Below, piece by piece: positions 38,401 to 53,400 of a DNA stretch of 64,000 bases. The position numbers were made by a program, and so were the translations under genes. Positions within the stretch are counted from its first letter, which is position 1. Each line of letters starts with the position of its first letter. The stretch lies in the NCBI RefSeq assembly GCF_905404315.1, contig NC_066309.1, forward strand, positions 1,922,001-1,986,000, written 5' to 3'. This DNA is from Leptidea sinapis. Lineage: Eukaryota > Arthropoda > Insecta > Lepidoptera > Pieridae. A model generated the notes under the pieces. That model saw nothing but the letters and a program-made list of their open reading frames with translations. It did not search any database and was not told where the DNA came from.

Positions 38401-41400
38401 TTTTGTATCGCGATTTTAATATCGGCAATACAACGTTTGCTGGGTCAGCTAGTTTTAAATAAAGATATATGTATTTCCATTTCACATTCCAATTCAAGCA
38501 CTAAGCAGCAAGTTCGGTAACTGAACACAAGAAGGTACAATTTTGACACAAATGCCTTTAAATAGATGTCATATTTGCATGCAACAGTTTTTGAGTATGA
38601 ATTTTAATAGTTGGAGAAGCTCAGAGCAAGTGAGACAACCAATGGAGATGTGGTGTTGACATTTCTTAAGAATATTATATTTTTTAATAATATGATAAAA
38701 TTGTACCAATTTCCCATATTTAGATTACCTAATATCTACAGAAAAGTTTTTTACACAGTTTCAATTCTACTGTAAGGTTACTTTTAACAAATTCAATTAA
38801 TTAAAATTAAGCATAATTACGCTCATTTTTAATATAAAACTACCGCCATAATTTTCAGGTCTTGACATGGAATCAAGGAACAATAAAAAGCGATGCATGG
38901 GTCGTGTAACAAAAAATCTAGCAGACCTTACCCTACAGGCTGGCCTAGTGGCAGACTCATTGAGCTTATACCATTCTGCTGCTGAAATACTTAAATCAGG
39001 AAATGATTGGTTATGGCTTGCTGCTGCAAAAGAAGGTACATAATGATTAACACTTGGCAAGCAATATCCCAACATCAAATTTTGTATGAAACACCCATAC
39101 CATCAACCATATTTTACAAGATTATATTTACAGTTACTTAATAGGCTGAGTCTATTAATACGGGTACTGTACGAACAATTTATTATTATTCGTACAGAAG
39201 TCGGACGAATACTTTTATTTTAGGCTGTTGCTATTCGTCCGGCAACGGGACGAATGAATTTAATTAGTCGTCCGATTATCGGATTAGAGAGAAAAAAGAC
39301 ATCATTGAATGAAATTTGGGTTAAAACTTAGTGTCCCGTAGCACGAATTATGAGGTAATAAATATTTTAATTGATAGAGCTTCAGTCCACGATTATAATG
39401 CTACCACTCTAATTACAAGGTAATGCACCGTTCCAGAGAAAAAAGCTTTATAACCTAAAACCACAAATTATGACATTTTTAAGGGTTGGACATTTTTATG
39501 GAGAGAAAAGAAAGGGAAACGTCTAGAATTCGTTTCTGGCACTCGCCGGCCGCTCCCGCGACCTGCTACGCTCGGCTCGTGCGTTGTTTTAACTGTTATA
39601 ACATAACCTAACCTAACCAATTTTTATAAATCATAGTTATAGAGATTTGGTCCACGTTTATAGTGCTACTAATCTTATTACAATACACAATTTTCAAGAA
39701 AATAACGAAAAAAAAATACAACCTTTGAACGGGTAAACACGTAAGTAAAACACAGATCATACATTTGAATAGGTAATTAAAAAATCAGACAAATGTGTTA
39801 TAAAAACAAGCTAATCATCCAATTCACTCTCAATTAAAAAAAAAATGAATAAATGTACGAATAAATATAATTTATTCATTATCAAAAATACCGAGAAGGT
39901 GGCAAGTGATATCATAACAACAAAGCTACCCCGGTGTGACCTGTTTTTAAAAGGCATAAAAGGCATTTATTTTCTCAAAATTGATTCCTTTAGAATTCTT
40001 TTTGATGTCATTTCTAATAACTACCAGACACTACTACCGATTCGGAAACAAATCTGCTCTGAGAGAGAAGATGCGGCGCAAGAAACTCTCCCAGCATTAT
40101 TTTTTTGCGCTCTTTTCAATAAAAATATACAATATTGTAGAGTCATTTCTATCGCTATAAAATAATCACAATCTAGTCCCAGGCTGTCCAATCATTTAGA
40201 TATTCAGCAGTGGAGTAATAGGATTTACGACAGAGCCATTTTTTATAAAACATTTAAATTTATTTATAGATTATGCCTGAACAGTGGCTGGGACTTTAGA
40301 AGTGTATACATTTACCCTTAAAGCTATTATGTATGTATATATATTTTGTTAGGACACTTACGGCGGGGTCGGTATGATGTACATAAAACAATGAATATTA
40401 TGTTAAATATCTACGCAGTATGGCTTGATCAACATACCTGCATCTCCGTTACGAAATACAAAAGCAGCTGCGCCGTCTCAATCGTCACATCGTTTCTTGG
40501 CGGGAATCGAACTGTTCCTTAAAACAAAATCAACAGTAGTAACCCTAAACATTTGTTTTGGCATTAATAATAATAAGAAATTAATGACATTGTTATTGTT
40601 AAAAAAAAATTGTTTTAATTCTAGGACATTGTGCAGCGTCTGCTATACTCCTCTACCCAAACTTAAGAAACTCAACACCTTTACAACGTAATGCAAGTCT
40701 ACAAGAAAGTTCACCATACAAAATGAAATCCTTATCATTATGCCAACCGAGTGATCCAGTTAGAAAGTTTAAAATGAATGCTTCACCGTCAAAATCTAAG
40801 ATGTCAAGTCCGGTGAACCTACCCAGCGATCTGACTCCGTCATCATCTGAAAGTATTGAAACATCTTCAAGACAGTCTGAGCTGGAAAATGCTGATACTG
40901 AATCGCTGGCTTCGTGCAGTGATATGGAATATCAGAGCCAAAAATCGTATCTGACGCCTGACTTACCATCTATTCCTAGACAACCCTCTTCTCAATTACA
41001 TAACCAATATTTATTGAATGGAGAGGACATTGTTCTAAAGTATCGTAAAGCTATTATACACTACAGTAAATATCAAAATGCTGGAATTATCGAAACAGAG
41101 GCGTGTTTCAAAGCAGCTAGGATTGCTGTTGAGCAGGGCAATTGTTTACAAGCATCCAGTTTCTTACAGAATATTGTGTTCATCAACCTGACATTGAGTG
41201 AACAGGAGAAGATACAAAGATTTGATACTCTTGCTGAGTTGTATAAAGATATAGGTAAGATATTTTCAGCTTTTATTTCCCATCTTTTTATAAGTTTAAT
41301 CAAAATATTGCAATAATTAACATTTATGATGCTGACTGTACAACGATCTTTCGTATTACATAATAAACATCCATTATTATTTTTATTACAAATTGATTTT

Positions 41401-44400
41401 GTATGAAATAAAAATATATATTACGGGCGACAAAGCAATTTTACTAGTATTCTTATAATAGTTATAGTTCTTGACAGAATTGACAAATTTAATTCCGATT
41501 TTTGGAATCTTAGCAAACGTAAAAATCCATCTCTGATATAATTTGTTTTAGTTCCGTGAACAGCATGTCATTTAGTTTTTTCTACGGTCATAAAACCAGT
41601 GTAGATCAACAAAAAAGTTTACGAAGATATACTATATATATAGATATATAAAATTTCTATATATATAAAAGAGAATATATGTTTGTATGTTCTCTAATAA
41701 CTCCTAAACTATTCAACCGATCTCAATGAAATCTTTTGTAATAGATTCGTTGAAGCTCAAGGAAGGTTTACATATATAGTTTGTCGTGTCACGATCCCAC
41801 CAACGCACTCACCCACGCATTTACCATATCTCTCGAACCGTTTATTGACAGAACGTCTGTCGGGTCAGCTAGTATATATATATATATATATATATATAAT
41901 AGAATCTGAATCTAGGAAGCTCCAACGATTTTCATAAAATTTAGTATACAGGGGATTTCGGGGGCGATAAATCGATGTAGCTTGGTTTCACTTTAAAAAA
42001 AATAATTTTATCCGTGTTTTAATGAGAAACAGCTACAATAACATCAGAATATAAAGGTAAATTTCGCCACCATATGCAAGACTATAATAGCTCAGGTGGG
42101 ACATTGGGTGATCTGGAAAGCAGAAGACCCCGGTTTCGAATCCAGATGTCCTTTTAGTTTTTTTCTTAAAAATCCGAGCAAGGCTCGGTCGTCCGGATAT
42201 TATTGTATTATTACATCAAAGCTACAATAAATATTTTTACACTAAAATTGAATGAAAAACGAACTAAGAGAAATGTCTGGTTACGAGTTTTTAGCATGTA
42301 ATATGTATTACAGGTTTTCTTCGGAAGGCAGCATTTTGTCAGCGTTTGGCTGCGACCCGACACGTTAGCGTCAACAATCCCAACCCCGACTGGCAACGGT
42401 GTTACTATTTCATGCTTCACAGCTTTCCCGGTCATAAGCTGTGCTTGGACCCTGATTATGTGATACAACATCAAGTTGGTAAGAAGAATAGAAAAAAATA
42501 TTAATTATAATAAAATAAAAAGCAATTGAATTGCTTTGATCTGCAAAAATAGAAAGAAAGAAAGAAAACATTTATAACATAAAACACTTACAGGAGACAC
42601 TTAATAAAATGAAATAAAGGTACAAAACAAACCGAAAAAGAACGAGAGAAGAGAGTTCCTGTTCAGTGCAGGAAATGGGTCAACAATTCAGGATTTACTG
42701 CGACAAGGCCATGGCTATGAAACAGTACTGATTTTCAGCGGTGCCCATTTAACACTTGAGATACAGACAGAATAAATAATTCATAAACATACATAAAATT
42801 CATATAATGGTCGAAAATACTAATCTTTGTTTTAATTTTTTTGTTCATTTATTTCCTATTAATAAATTACATATTGTAAATATCAAAATTCTTGTCCATA
42901 CATAAACACATTCGAGTTTTACCGTGTACATAAGGTCGTGGGAATACATAATATTATTTCAATTTAAAGTGTAATACTTAATTAATTAAAAAAGGAAACA
43001 ACTTAACTATACATACAAATATTAACATAAAAAGAGCTAACACAGTATATGAACAACATTACAAACAAAGAATTTACAAATACCCTCAATATTAACACAA
43101 AAAGTATTGTTGCTTTTAATACAGTGTGATTATTCTATTAGCTAACAATATAACAAATAATTAAGTAAAACTCAACTAGATTCACTTATTTTATTGTATG
43201 GCGTCTAAAGTTAACCATTATCGGCAGGTTGGCCGGTATTACAAATCGAGGTGCTTCATGAGATAGTTGTAGCTGCCCGGCGCATGGGACACCCCGCGCT
43301 CGCCACCAGGCACATGACTTACCTGCTGCAGACGCTGTGGCCTCATCTGTCACGTCTGCAGCAACGGGAGTTAGCCATACAGTTGCAAGTAATTTACTGT
43401 TCACAAAGTACACAACACGAAATTACTGTTCACAAAGTACACATCACGAAATTACTGTTCACAAAGTACACATCACGAAATTACTGTTCACAAAGTACAC
43501 ATCACGAAATTACTGTTCACAATGTACACATCACGAAATTACTGTTCACAATGTACAGATCACGAAATTACTGTTCACAGAGTACACATCACGAAATTAC
43601 TGTTCACAAAGTACACATCACGAAATTACTGTTCACAAAGTACACATCACGAAATTACTGTTCACAAATGTACTTTGTCAATAGTTGAAATGTAGTTGCT
43701 ACTTTACGTTGCATTTTATCTATTCGATTGATCAAACAGTAATATCGAAATATATCTCATATCAAACGGTTCCGATGCTACTATGCATCCCGGCAGGATC
43801 ATTAAATTACTTATATATTGTTTTATTTTTAAGAACTGTTAGATCTAGCGCAGGCTTTCTTAACCTTTTAAAATGTAAACACCATGAGACAATTTTAACC
43901 TTTTTCCAAAATACGTTTCAGTCATTATTGTTCTTTATTATCAGGCGTTATCAGCTCAATGTGAAGGTGGACCAGTACCATTGGTGCTAGAGACAGGAGA
44001 AGTGATTCCTCCTGCAAACCTAACCCACGTGCCCCACTGTTTGCACTTCAACCCGCGTCCGCTCGAGGCAACGAGGACGCCACAACTTATCAACTCGAAA
44101 CCACAACATGGGCCGTTTATATTCACACCAATACACTTCGGTAGTCTTGAGAGAAAATCAAAGAAGGAAGAAGGAAAAATGGGTACGACAATTGTTTTTT
44201 TTTTAATATAAAACTAAGCTATTTTTTTAAGTGATCAACAGGCATTAAGGCTGAGATCTTATAGGCTTTGCTTACTTAAAACTTAGCTGAGTGTGATAAA
44301 ACGCGAACTTGACTTTTGCATTGGGCTGTCTTAGCTTCTCCTCCTGTCGTCTCCCGGCGCGAGAGTGAGTGCATTGAGCGCCATGTCGTTCAGGGCAAAG

Positions 44401-47400
44401 TGGAGGGCACCAGAGGCCGGAGTCGGTCACCCATGCGATAGACCGACCGATTTAAGTCCGCCGGAAGCGGTCCATTGAATGAGTTCACGAGACTGTCGGC
44501 CAGCAGAGAAAAGTGGCAAAGTCTCGGGGGGAGCGTCACATCTGACAAAGATTTCAATTCGTGATGACCATTCCGCTTTGTCAAGAGTGTAACGACGGAG
44601 AAGAAGAAGAAGTCTTAGCTTAAACTCAATTTCACCTGTCAAATGACTATAAAAACGAAATCAAAGATTTTGCTAAGCTTACACTCTGTTAAGTTTTACG
44701 TAGGTAAAGTTTGATCAAAATGTGTGCAAAAAGTGCGCTATATAGATAGCTTATAGTGCGGGTAGATCAAATTAGCCAAGTCGCAAGGTCACATTGATAC
44801 GTTGCCATCATAATAACTTTGAATTTACTCGTGGTATACCTACTACTGGGAGGTTCTTTTGCACAAGAAGCCGGCTAGATTATGGGTATCACAACGGCGC
44901 CCATTCCTGCCGTGAAGCATTACTGTGTTTCGGTCTGAAGGGCGCCGTAACTAGTGAAATTACTGGACAAATGAGACTTAACATCATATGTCTCAAGGTG
45001 ACGAGCGCAGTTGTAGTGCAGAATTTTTGGGGTTTTGCCAGAATCCTGAGCGGCACTGCATTGTAATGGGCAGGGCGTATCAATAACCATCAGCTGAATG
45101 TCCTGTTCGACTCGTCCCTTATTTTCATAAAAAAATAATTCAGCATAGAATGCTCATCTGCACAAATAAAATTTGAAAAACAAAACTTTATGAACGATGC
45201 GGAACTCAAACCCACGACCTTCGGCGTTCCGTGCCGGTGCTCTAACCAACTGAGCCAACCGTTCGAGTACCGCCTCGCTACAAAATTATGTTGGCTCATA
45301 TGGTTAGAGCACCGGCACGGAACGCCGGAGGTCGTGGGTTCGAGTCCCGCATCGTTCATAAAGATTTGTTTTTCAAATTTTATTTGTGTATTAATCCTAG
45401 AAGTGAGGATTATCACTTTAAAAACATAACATATTGTTTAAATTCTCATCTAATTCAATGTATTTTTTCGGAATTATTATTTTAATTGTGACGATCATAA
45501 ATCATCCATTATCATTATTTCTTATTATCATATTATTATGACAAGTGACAATTTTTGACGATGACAGTACTTTTTGCTCCTACTATTACCACAGAATTAT
45601 TAATAAAACTGTTTCGGATTATGTTTTAGATCATTTATGGGTTCAAGACGATATTTGCGAAGTTCAACTGAAACTCACAAATCCCCTGCCAATCGAGTTA
45701 AAAGTATCAAACATGCTGTTACTTACCACCGGAATTGTGTTTGAATCTATACCAGAGACAATCATTCTGCCGCCTGATACACCTACAACAGTCAACCTTC
45801 ACGGAACGCCAAAAGAAGAAGGGGATTTACAAATTTTGGGTTATTCCACCCACACTCTAGGTGTCAAATCCAATTGTCGTTTAAAACACATGCCGATGCC
45901 AAATAAATTTCCTGCTTCGTTCACTGTATCAGTTATTCCGAGTCTGCCAATAATTAGTATTGAGACATGTGTGACAGTGTCGGGGGGTGTCAATGTGTTT
46001 GGGCCTGATTCGGGCTCTACAAATATATCATTGTACAACGGAGAGAGCACGGACTGTAGTATCAAGATTACAAACACGAGTAATGTGCCTGTTGAATACT
46101 TGGATTTATCTATACAGGTAAATTTGCCACGATATTTAATACTAGCTGACCCGGCAAACGTTGTTTTGCCATATAAAGTATAATTCACGTGATAGTTTTA
46201 TAAGTAATAAAATATTGCCTATATTATAGCCTGTACATCATTTTGTTCTATTGTCAATAGTTTTTGCAGCGCACGCAAAAATAGGTTTTCGATTTTACAC
46301 CTTTAAAAAAAACATAGCCTATAGCCTTCCTATAAATGGACTACCCAACACTGAAAGAATCATTCAAATCGGACCAGTAGTACCAGAGATTAGCGCGTTC
46401 AAACAAACAAACACTGCAGCTTTATAATATTATAGTATAGATTAACCTCTATTCAACTTACTATAAATCTTCTGGGATCATGTTGTAAAAACATAAACAT
46501 CGCCTAACAAAGACTGACGGCCGTTCCCAATATATTATCTACAGGTATTGATAAATTACTGCCTTCTGCTGTTAGTAATTAGCTACCAATGATCTGAAGC
46601 TGTACTAATATACCCGATAAGTCATTCTTAACGCCTTATATTGGAACCCGTGAATTGCAATTTCCATACAAACTATATCGCTGGTATATACGTCGTCCCA
46701 TTGACAGACAGCGTGTACGGTAACTCACCTTGAGATACCGTCGATAAGTTTATTGGGACAGAAAAGTCAACGATAGTTAAGATTTTTATCTCAAGTAAGA
46801 GGTAGACAGAATATTAGGAACGGCCGTTAATCGATTAGTAGATATAAAAAAATTATGTTTCTTCACTGTGTCTGACAATCATCTTGTGATTATCTCAGTT
46901 TCTAGAAGATTCCCTAATGTGTCTATGTTCGTAAATTAAATTTTCAAGAATATGTATATTATCAGAATATCGAGTCTGTCTCTACTGTCCTTACTAAATG
47001 AACAGTGTTTTGTTTTGTTGATTATCTAGTATTTTTAAAATGCTGTTATACACACATTCTTTCATAACAATTTACACTCCTACGTAGTAAAGTAAACTGG
47101 ATAAAATTCATTTTCTAGTCTCTTTTCTGTCATCCAAAAACTATTGTGTTACTTAATATTTTTTAAATTTGTGTTTTTTCTGAAGCCCAGCAGATTTCAT
47201 AATTTTTAACGGCGGTTCCCAATATACTATGTACAGATAGAGATAAATTACTACCCTCTACTGTCAGTAATTAGCTGTCTACAATCTGAAGCTGTCCCAA
47301 TATACCCGATAAGTCATTCTTATCGCCTTATATTGGGACGCTTGAATTGCAATTTCCATACAAACTTAATATCGCTGGTAAGCTGTACGTCGTCCCATTG

Positions 47401-50400
47401 ACAGACAGCGTGCACGGATAATGTGAGTTACCGTCGATGAGTGTATTGGGACAGAGAAGTCAATTATAGTTAAGATTTTTATCTCAAGTAAGAGAAGGAA
47501 TGGATTAAATTCTTACATTTCTACATTAAAAATTATTTCACAGTCTAACATGGACAGTCAGCTTCAAAATAAAGTATTCCAATGGTCCAACGATGCTGTG
47601 CAGTCACTATTGCCGCTAAAGCCAAATGAGACCGCTACGATTCTGATGAAGTTGTATGGTGAAGCTGATTTCTTGGATCTGGGGGGAACTTGTGAAGCCT
47701 TCCCTAACAGGTTGGTTAATAATTTTGTAAATTTTAAAGAATTATAGCTATTACATATATATACTAGCTGACCCAGCAAACGTTGTATTGCCGATATTAA
47801 AATCGCGATACCAAAGTAACTGTTGATCGTAGATGGGTGAAAATTTAAAGTTGTATGTATTTTTAATGCTAACTCATAATCAAACAAATTTAAAAAAAAA
47901 TGTCAAAAAAATTTAAAAAAAAATCGTGTGGACGACCCTTAACATTTAGGGGGATGAAAAATAGATGTTGTCCGATTCTCAGACCTACCCAATATGCACT
48001 CAAAATTTCATGAGAATAAGTCAAGCCGCTAAATAAGTAGGTACATTGTTTTCATATCATCGTGACTTATGGTATTTTGCTATCATGCCATGCTGCTGAC
48101 ATTTATAATATAGGTTTCGCCTTGCAGAAAAGAGTTGTTCCTTCTTTATATCAATTCAAAGAAATAAATACTTCGATTGATCATTGGCAGTATACCTATA
48201 AAAATGTAATATACATTCACAAAAATCGTCATATTTTGCTCTAAATAGTGATTTTCAATGTTACATCAATACGAGAAGATAATAATTTCTGGTTACTAAT
48301 TTTAGTGGGCTTCATAAAATACACTAACCCCCTTATTCATAATGGTCCGCTAACTTTAAACAGCCGCTAAGGAGTGTTTTTTCTCATTCTGACTTAGGTC
48401 AATAGAAGAAGACAGAGTGAGAATTAGCAATGCTTTAAGTTAGCAGACTATTATGAATAAGGGGGTAAAAATACAATAAATTCATAATAGACACTAAATA
48501 GGATTAACTGTTTTGCAGATCCTCTGATAATCCTTAAGGAGCAGTAATATAATCGTTATGTTTTCAGTTTGAGCTCTAATTATCCATCTCGGGTGGGATC
48601 TCCTGTTCCGAACGCCAACACATCACTTCCAACGCAAAGTTCCAATACACACACATCACTAAGCAGTGGACTTATTGTAAACAGAACCTCGGGAAGTTTC
48701 AGGTGAGTTATTCATCGGCTGACATCAATTTTCATCTGTAACTCCATTCTAACTGTTGTTGAAAGAATTACTGTAGGTAATCAGATGGGATCTGTTCAAA
48801 ATATTAATGTTCATTGTTACGACACTGGAAATAAGAAATTGCTCATTACTAACTCTAGCAGGCTTCATAATAGTACATTACGAAATTTAAAAGAATTGTT
48901 ATAACCACGTTTATGTTGTAATTATTACTGTAACGAAAATAACTTTCTTAATCATCCCGCACCTAGGGAATGGAGCGACGGTCTTCAGGCCATCTGATAC
49001 ATAAAAAGTTATGTAACAATATATTATTTAAAAAAAAGACCCCGTAGAAGTTCTTGCGACCATTCATCCCAGGTTTTACTCCTTTAATCCTTATTGAATA
49101 TCTCGAAGATTACCAGCGAAATTGTAGTAACGAGTTAATTCATGTACCTAATCAAATCTTGCAAATACACTTGTGTGTTTAGTGTATTTTCAGCTTTTTA
49201 CGTTCTAAAAGTGCTTCTATGTAACAACGTCGTACGTACCGAACGTGAACCTACAGTAATGGTTGGTTGGGCATTCTGTATTTTTAGAATGTGCTGTTTT
49301 AGAAATATATAATGTAATGTTATTTTCAGATCGACAAATTCTCATACTACTAACTGGTCCGCTCCTATATCAGTCATGCCCCCATCTAGAGGTCGTCAAA
49401 TCGAGTCACAGGTAGATATATTTTATATGCAACTTTTTAAGGCGACGAATTTTCACGTGGAACCAAACTGGATTGTACTTTTTAATAGAGTTTATCCAAT
49501 TCGATTTTACATAATGTAACTGTGTCAAATCTATCTACATATAGATATTACATACATATTATTGGATTACCTACAGAAAGAAACGTACATTTTAACATTG
49601 TGATTATTACCTGGCCATTTTTTAAATCTTTTTAAAGGGATAATCCTCACTTCTAGGACTAATACACAAATAAAATTTGAAAACAAAATTTTATGAACTA
49701 TGCGGGACTCGAACCCACGACCTCTCGCGTTAAGTGCGAGTGTTCTGCCAACTGAGCTAACCGTTCGAGTGACATATCGTCATAAAATCTTGTATGCTTT
49801 GATCAACTCTCAGGTTGTGGCTTCATCTACAGGATCTACTTTACAGTTGATAACCTGCTCAACCCCAATATTTGCATATAAGGAAATTGACTTGAGATGT
49901 CGCTCTTGTAAATCAAACTATTTGTTATCTAAACAATTTATTTTATTATGTTTTTAAAGTGATAACCCTCACTTCTAGAATTAATACACAAAATTTGAAA
50001 ACAAAATTTTATGAACGATGCGGGACTCGAACCCCTCTCGCATTCTGTGCGAGTGCTCTGCCAACTGAGCTAACCGTTCGAGTGACGTATCGTCATAAAA
50101 TCTTGTATGCTTTGTTCAACTCTCAGGTTGTGGCTTCAACTTTACAGGACGACTGGATCTACTTTACAGTTGATAACCTGCTCAACCTCAATATTGGCAG
50201 TGCACTCGCACGGTACGCGAGAGGTCGTGGGTTCGAGACCCGCATCGTTCATATTTTTTTTTTTTCAAATTTTATTTGTTAACAATATAGGTATTAAGAG
50301 CTACTAGGCTATAAGAGGTCGATGTAAACTTAATTTTAACTTAAATTATTAAGTGTTTTTTTAGTAAAACGGGAAAAAAGGCGCGTATAAGTCTACTTAG

Positions 50401-53400
50401 GTGTTATTTTTTATCGATTAAAGTTATTTTTAATCGTATCTTGTATCTTGCAGGATTTTACTGAAATAAGATTAATATTGATTTTGTTTGTTATAGAACA
50501 ATATATCACTACATAGTATAAAACAAAGTCGCTTTCTCTGTCCCTATATCCCTATGTATGCTTAAATCTTTAAAACTACGCAACGGATTTTTTTAATAGA
50601 TATAGTGATTGATGAGGTTATTTTTGAGGTTTTTGATTTAGTGTCGTAAATAATTACATTTTTTCCGCTTACATTGCAAACGCAGGCTGAACCCTACGAG
50701 ATTTATCAAAATAATGTACTAAGTATTGTACACTTTGAAAAGGTCTACAGAAAACTCCGCTAAGGTATATGTCTATCTCTTATGGATATCCCACAATAAC
50801 ATTTTTTTATCATTTACTTTTTACCACAAATAATTGCTAATTTTCGAAGCTATTTTTACCAATACAGCATTAATTCTTATCTAATTAAATACCTTAAATA
50901 CATTCTTGATTTAATATAGATCTATATGGCCCTTTACAGCATATGATTTAAATGAATATTTTCGAAGATATTACAGATTTAAAAATTACGGGACGTAGCG
51001 TTTGCGGCGGTTCCGGCTGACCGGGCGGCAGGAGCGTGCATATAACTCTAAATTTAACGCGGCCGCGCCACGGGCAGTAATGAATAAATCAAAACTACTG
51101 GATCGATTTTATCATTTTTTCAGTGAATGACATAGGCACATTCATATATATTTTATAATAATAATAATATTGACACACTTTTTACACAAATTATCTTGCC
51201 CCAAGTTAAGCATATATAGCCTGTGTTATGGGTTACAAGACAATGATATATTCAATACAATATACTTACTTAAACATAGATACATTCATATAACATACAT
51301 AAATACATTTAAACATCCATGACTCGGAAACAAACATCCATATTCATCATATAAATGCTTGCACCTACCGGGATTCGAACCCGGGACCTCTAGCTTAGTA
51401 GGTAGGATCGCTTACCACTCGGCTATACAGGTCGTCGTAGGTATTTTATACCCGTGCGAAGCCGGAGCGGGCCGCTAGTTGTTCTATAATCCTTATTCCG
51501 TACTTGTTTTTAAATAAATATTACTTATAGATGTATCCTTGTGAACTATTTTTATAGATACTGATAAGGTATTCGGGTGGAGAAGGTAAGGAGGTCCACT
51601 GCAGAGAGTCCACGTTGCAGTTCAATGTGGAACTGTTGCCAAGCGTCTCTATAACACACTGGGACGTACTGCCAGCCGAAATGTAAGTGAATATTAAAAA
51701 ACTTTAAAAGCAACAGTTATGTTTATATTCATTAAAGTAAAGTAAAGAATGCATTTATTCATTACAACACAAAAAAATATGTACAGAGTAAAATTAAGAA
51801 ATTAAAAATAGGATGTCATGAAAACGACACCCAGTCAGCATTTTTTTTTAAGGAATAGGAGGACAAACGAGCGTACGGGTCACCTGGTGTTAAGTGATCA
51901 CCGCCGCCCACATTCTCTTGCAACACCAGAGGAATCACAAGTTGCCGGCCTTTATGGAAGGTTCACGCGCTTTTTTTTGAAGGTACCCATGTCGTATCGT
52001 CCCGGAAACACCGTACAAGGAAGCTCATTACACAGCTTCGTAGTACGCGGAAGAAATCTCCTTGTAAACCGCACTGTGGAGGACCGTCACACATCCAGAT
52101 GGTGCAGATGATATCCTAACTTGTGGCGTGTCGTGCAAAGGTGGAATTCGGCGGCAGGAAGCATTTTTGGAATTGAAATAAGAATCACCCCAATTCCAAC
52201 ACTGATTTTCAGTAGGTACCTACCAAGTCGACCTGTTGACAGTAGCCGTAGACAACACGGTTCCTTTTGTTATAGGTCTTAAAAGTGACCATCTTACAAT
52301 AGTACAAATACTCCTACTTTTTAATGCGTGATGACTTCAAGCATTGACTAAAGTATTAACTAAAACTACAAATAAAAGTAGGAAATCTGTAGTCCTCATA
52401 TAAAAATAAAATTAATCTTAATTTCGATCCAGTTCTTTAAAGTTATCTAAGTGTTGGTAAAAATCGGAAGTGTTAGCACAACTAATATGATTCTAAATTA
52501 GTACAGTTTCTTAGTTTACTCATATAATATTGATTGTTAAACAATTTGCTATTTTTTAAAGTGATAAACCTCATTTCTTGGATTAATTACAAATTTAATT
52601 TGTAAACAAAAACCCGCGACCTCTCAGGTTCCGTCCGAGTGCTCTTCCACTGAGCCAACCGTCCGAGAGACGTATCGTTCATATATCTTGGTATGACTTC
52701 AACTCTCAGGTTAGGGTTCCATCTACAGGATCTACTTAACAGTTACAGATAACCTGCTAAACCCCAATATTTACATATTATTTATTTAAAATGACTTGAG
52801 ATGTCGCTCTTTCAATTAATCAAAACAATTTGTTATTTTTTAAAGTGCTAACCCTCACTTCTGAGATTAATTACTCATGAACGCACAATCTGACACCACA
52901 TGCCAAAATTTATGAACGATGCATCACTCGGACGGTTGGCTCAGTGGAAGAGCGCTCGGACGGAACCCGAGAGATAGTGAGTTCGAGTCCCGCATCGTTC
53001 TTAAATTTTCTTTACAAATTTAATTTATATTGATTGTTCCTAGCCCAAGTCAACTGTATCTAGTACTGGATGTAACAAATCTAACGTCGGAGGAAATGGA
53101 TCTACACTACACGGAGAATAAGCACATACTCATTGAAGGCAAGGAGTCGTGCAGAGTCCCCGTGCCCTTGGATAGATGTCCATTCAATTCCACGCCAAAG
53201 ATTGATGGTAAGATAATCGTAGAGACGTCGCTTCATTGTGTGTCTTCTACCGCATTCCGAAGAGCTGTTTCACCTGATTCCAGCCGCCGAATTACACCTT
53301 CGCACGACGCGCCACAAGATAAGATATCATTACCACCATCTGGTTGTGTGGCGGTCCTCCACAGTGCGGTTTTCAAGGAGCTTTTTTCCAAGTACTACAA

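Noticed and set aside
43389..43676. Possible CRISPR array (regular ~29-bp repeats)
   Set aside because: The units are directly contiguous without unique spacers, and this is an insect intron.
43251..43688. Long open frames of 145 and 115 codons over the minisatellite
   Set aside because: They arise from a 29-bp repeat that stays open in all frames. The 5' part of one overlaps the real TRAPPC9 exon 8 in a different frame.
45568..45629. Alternative acceptor extending TRAPPC9 exon 10 upstream
   Set aside because: The phase imposed by exon 9 would run into a TAG before the conserved HLWVQDD segment.
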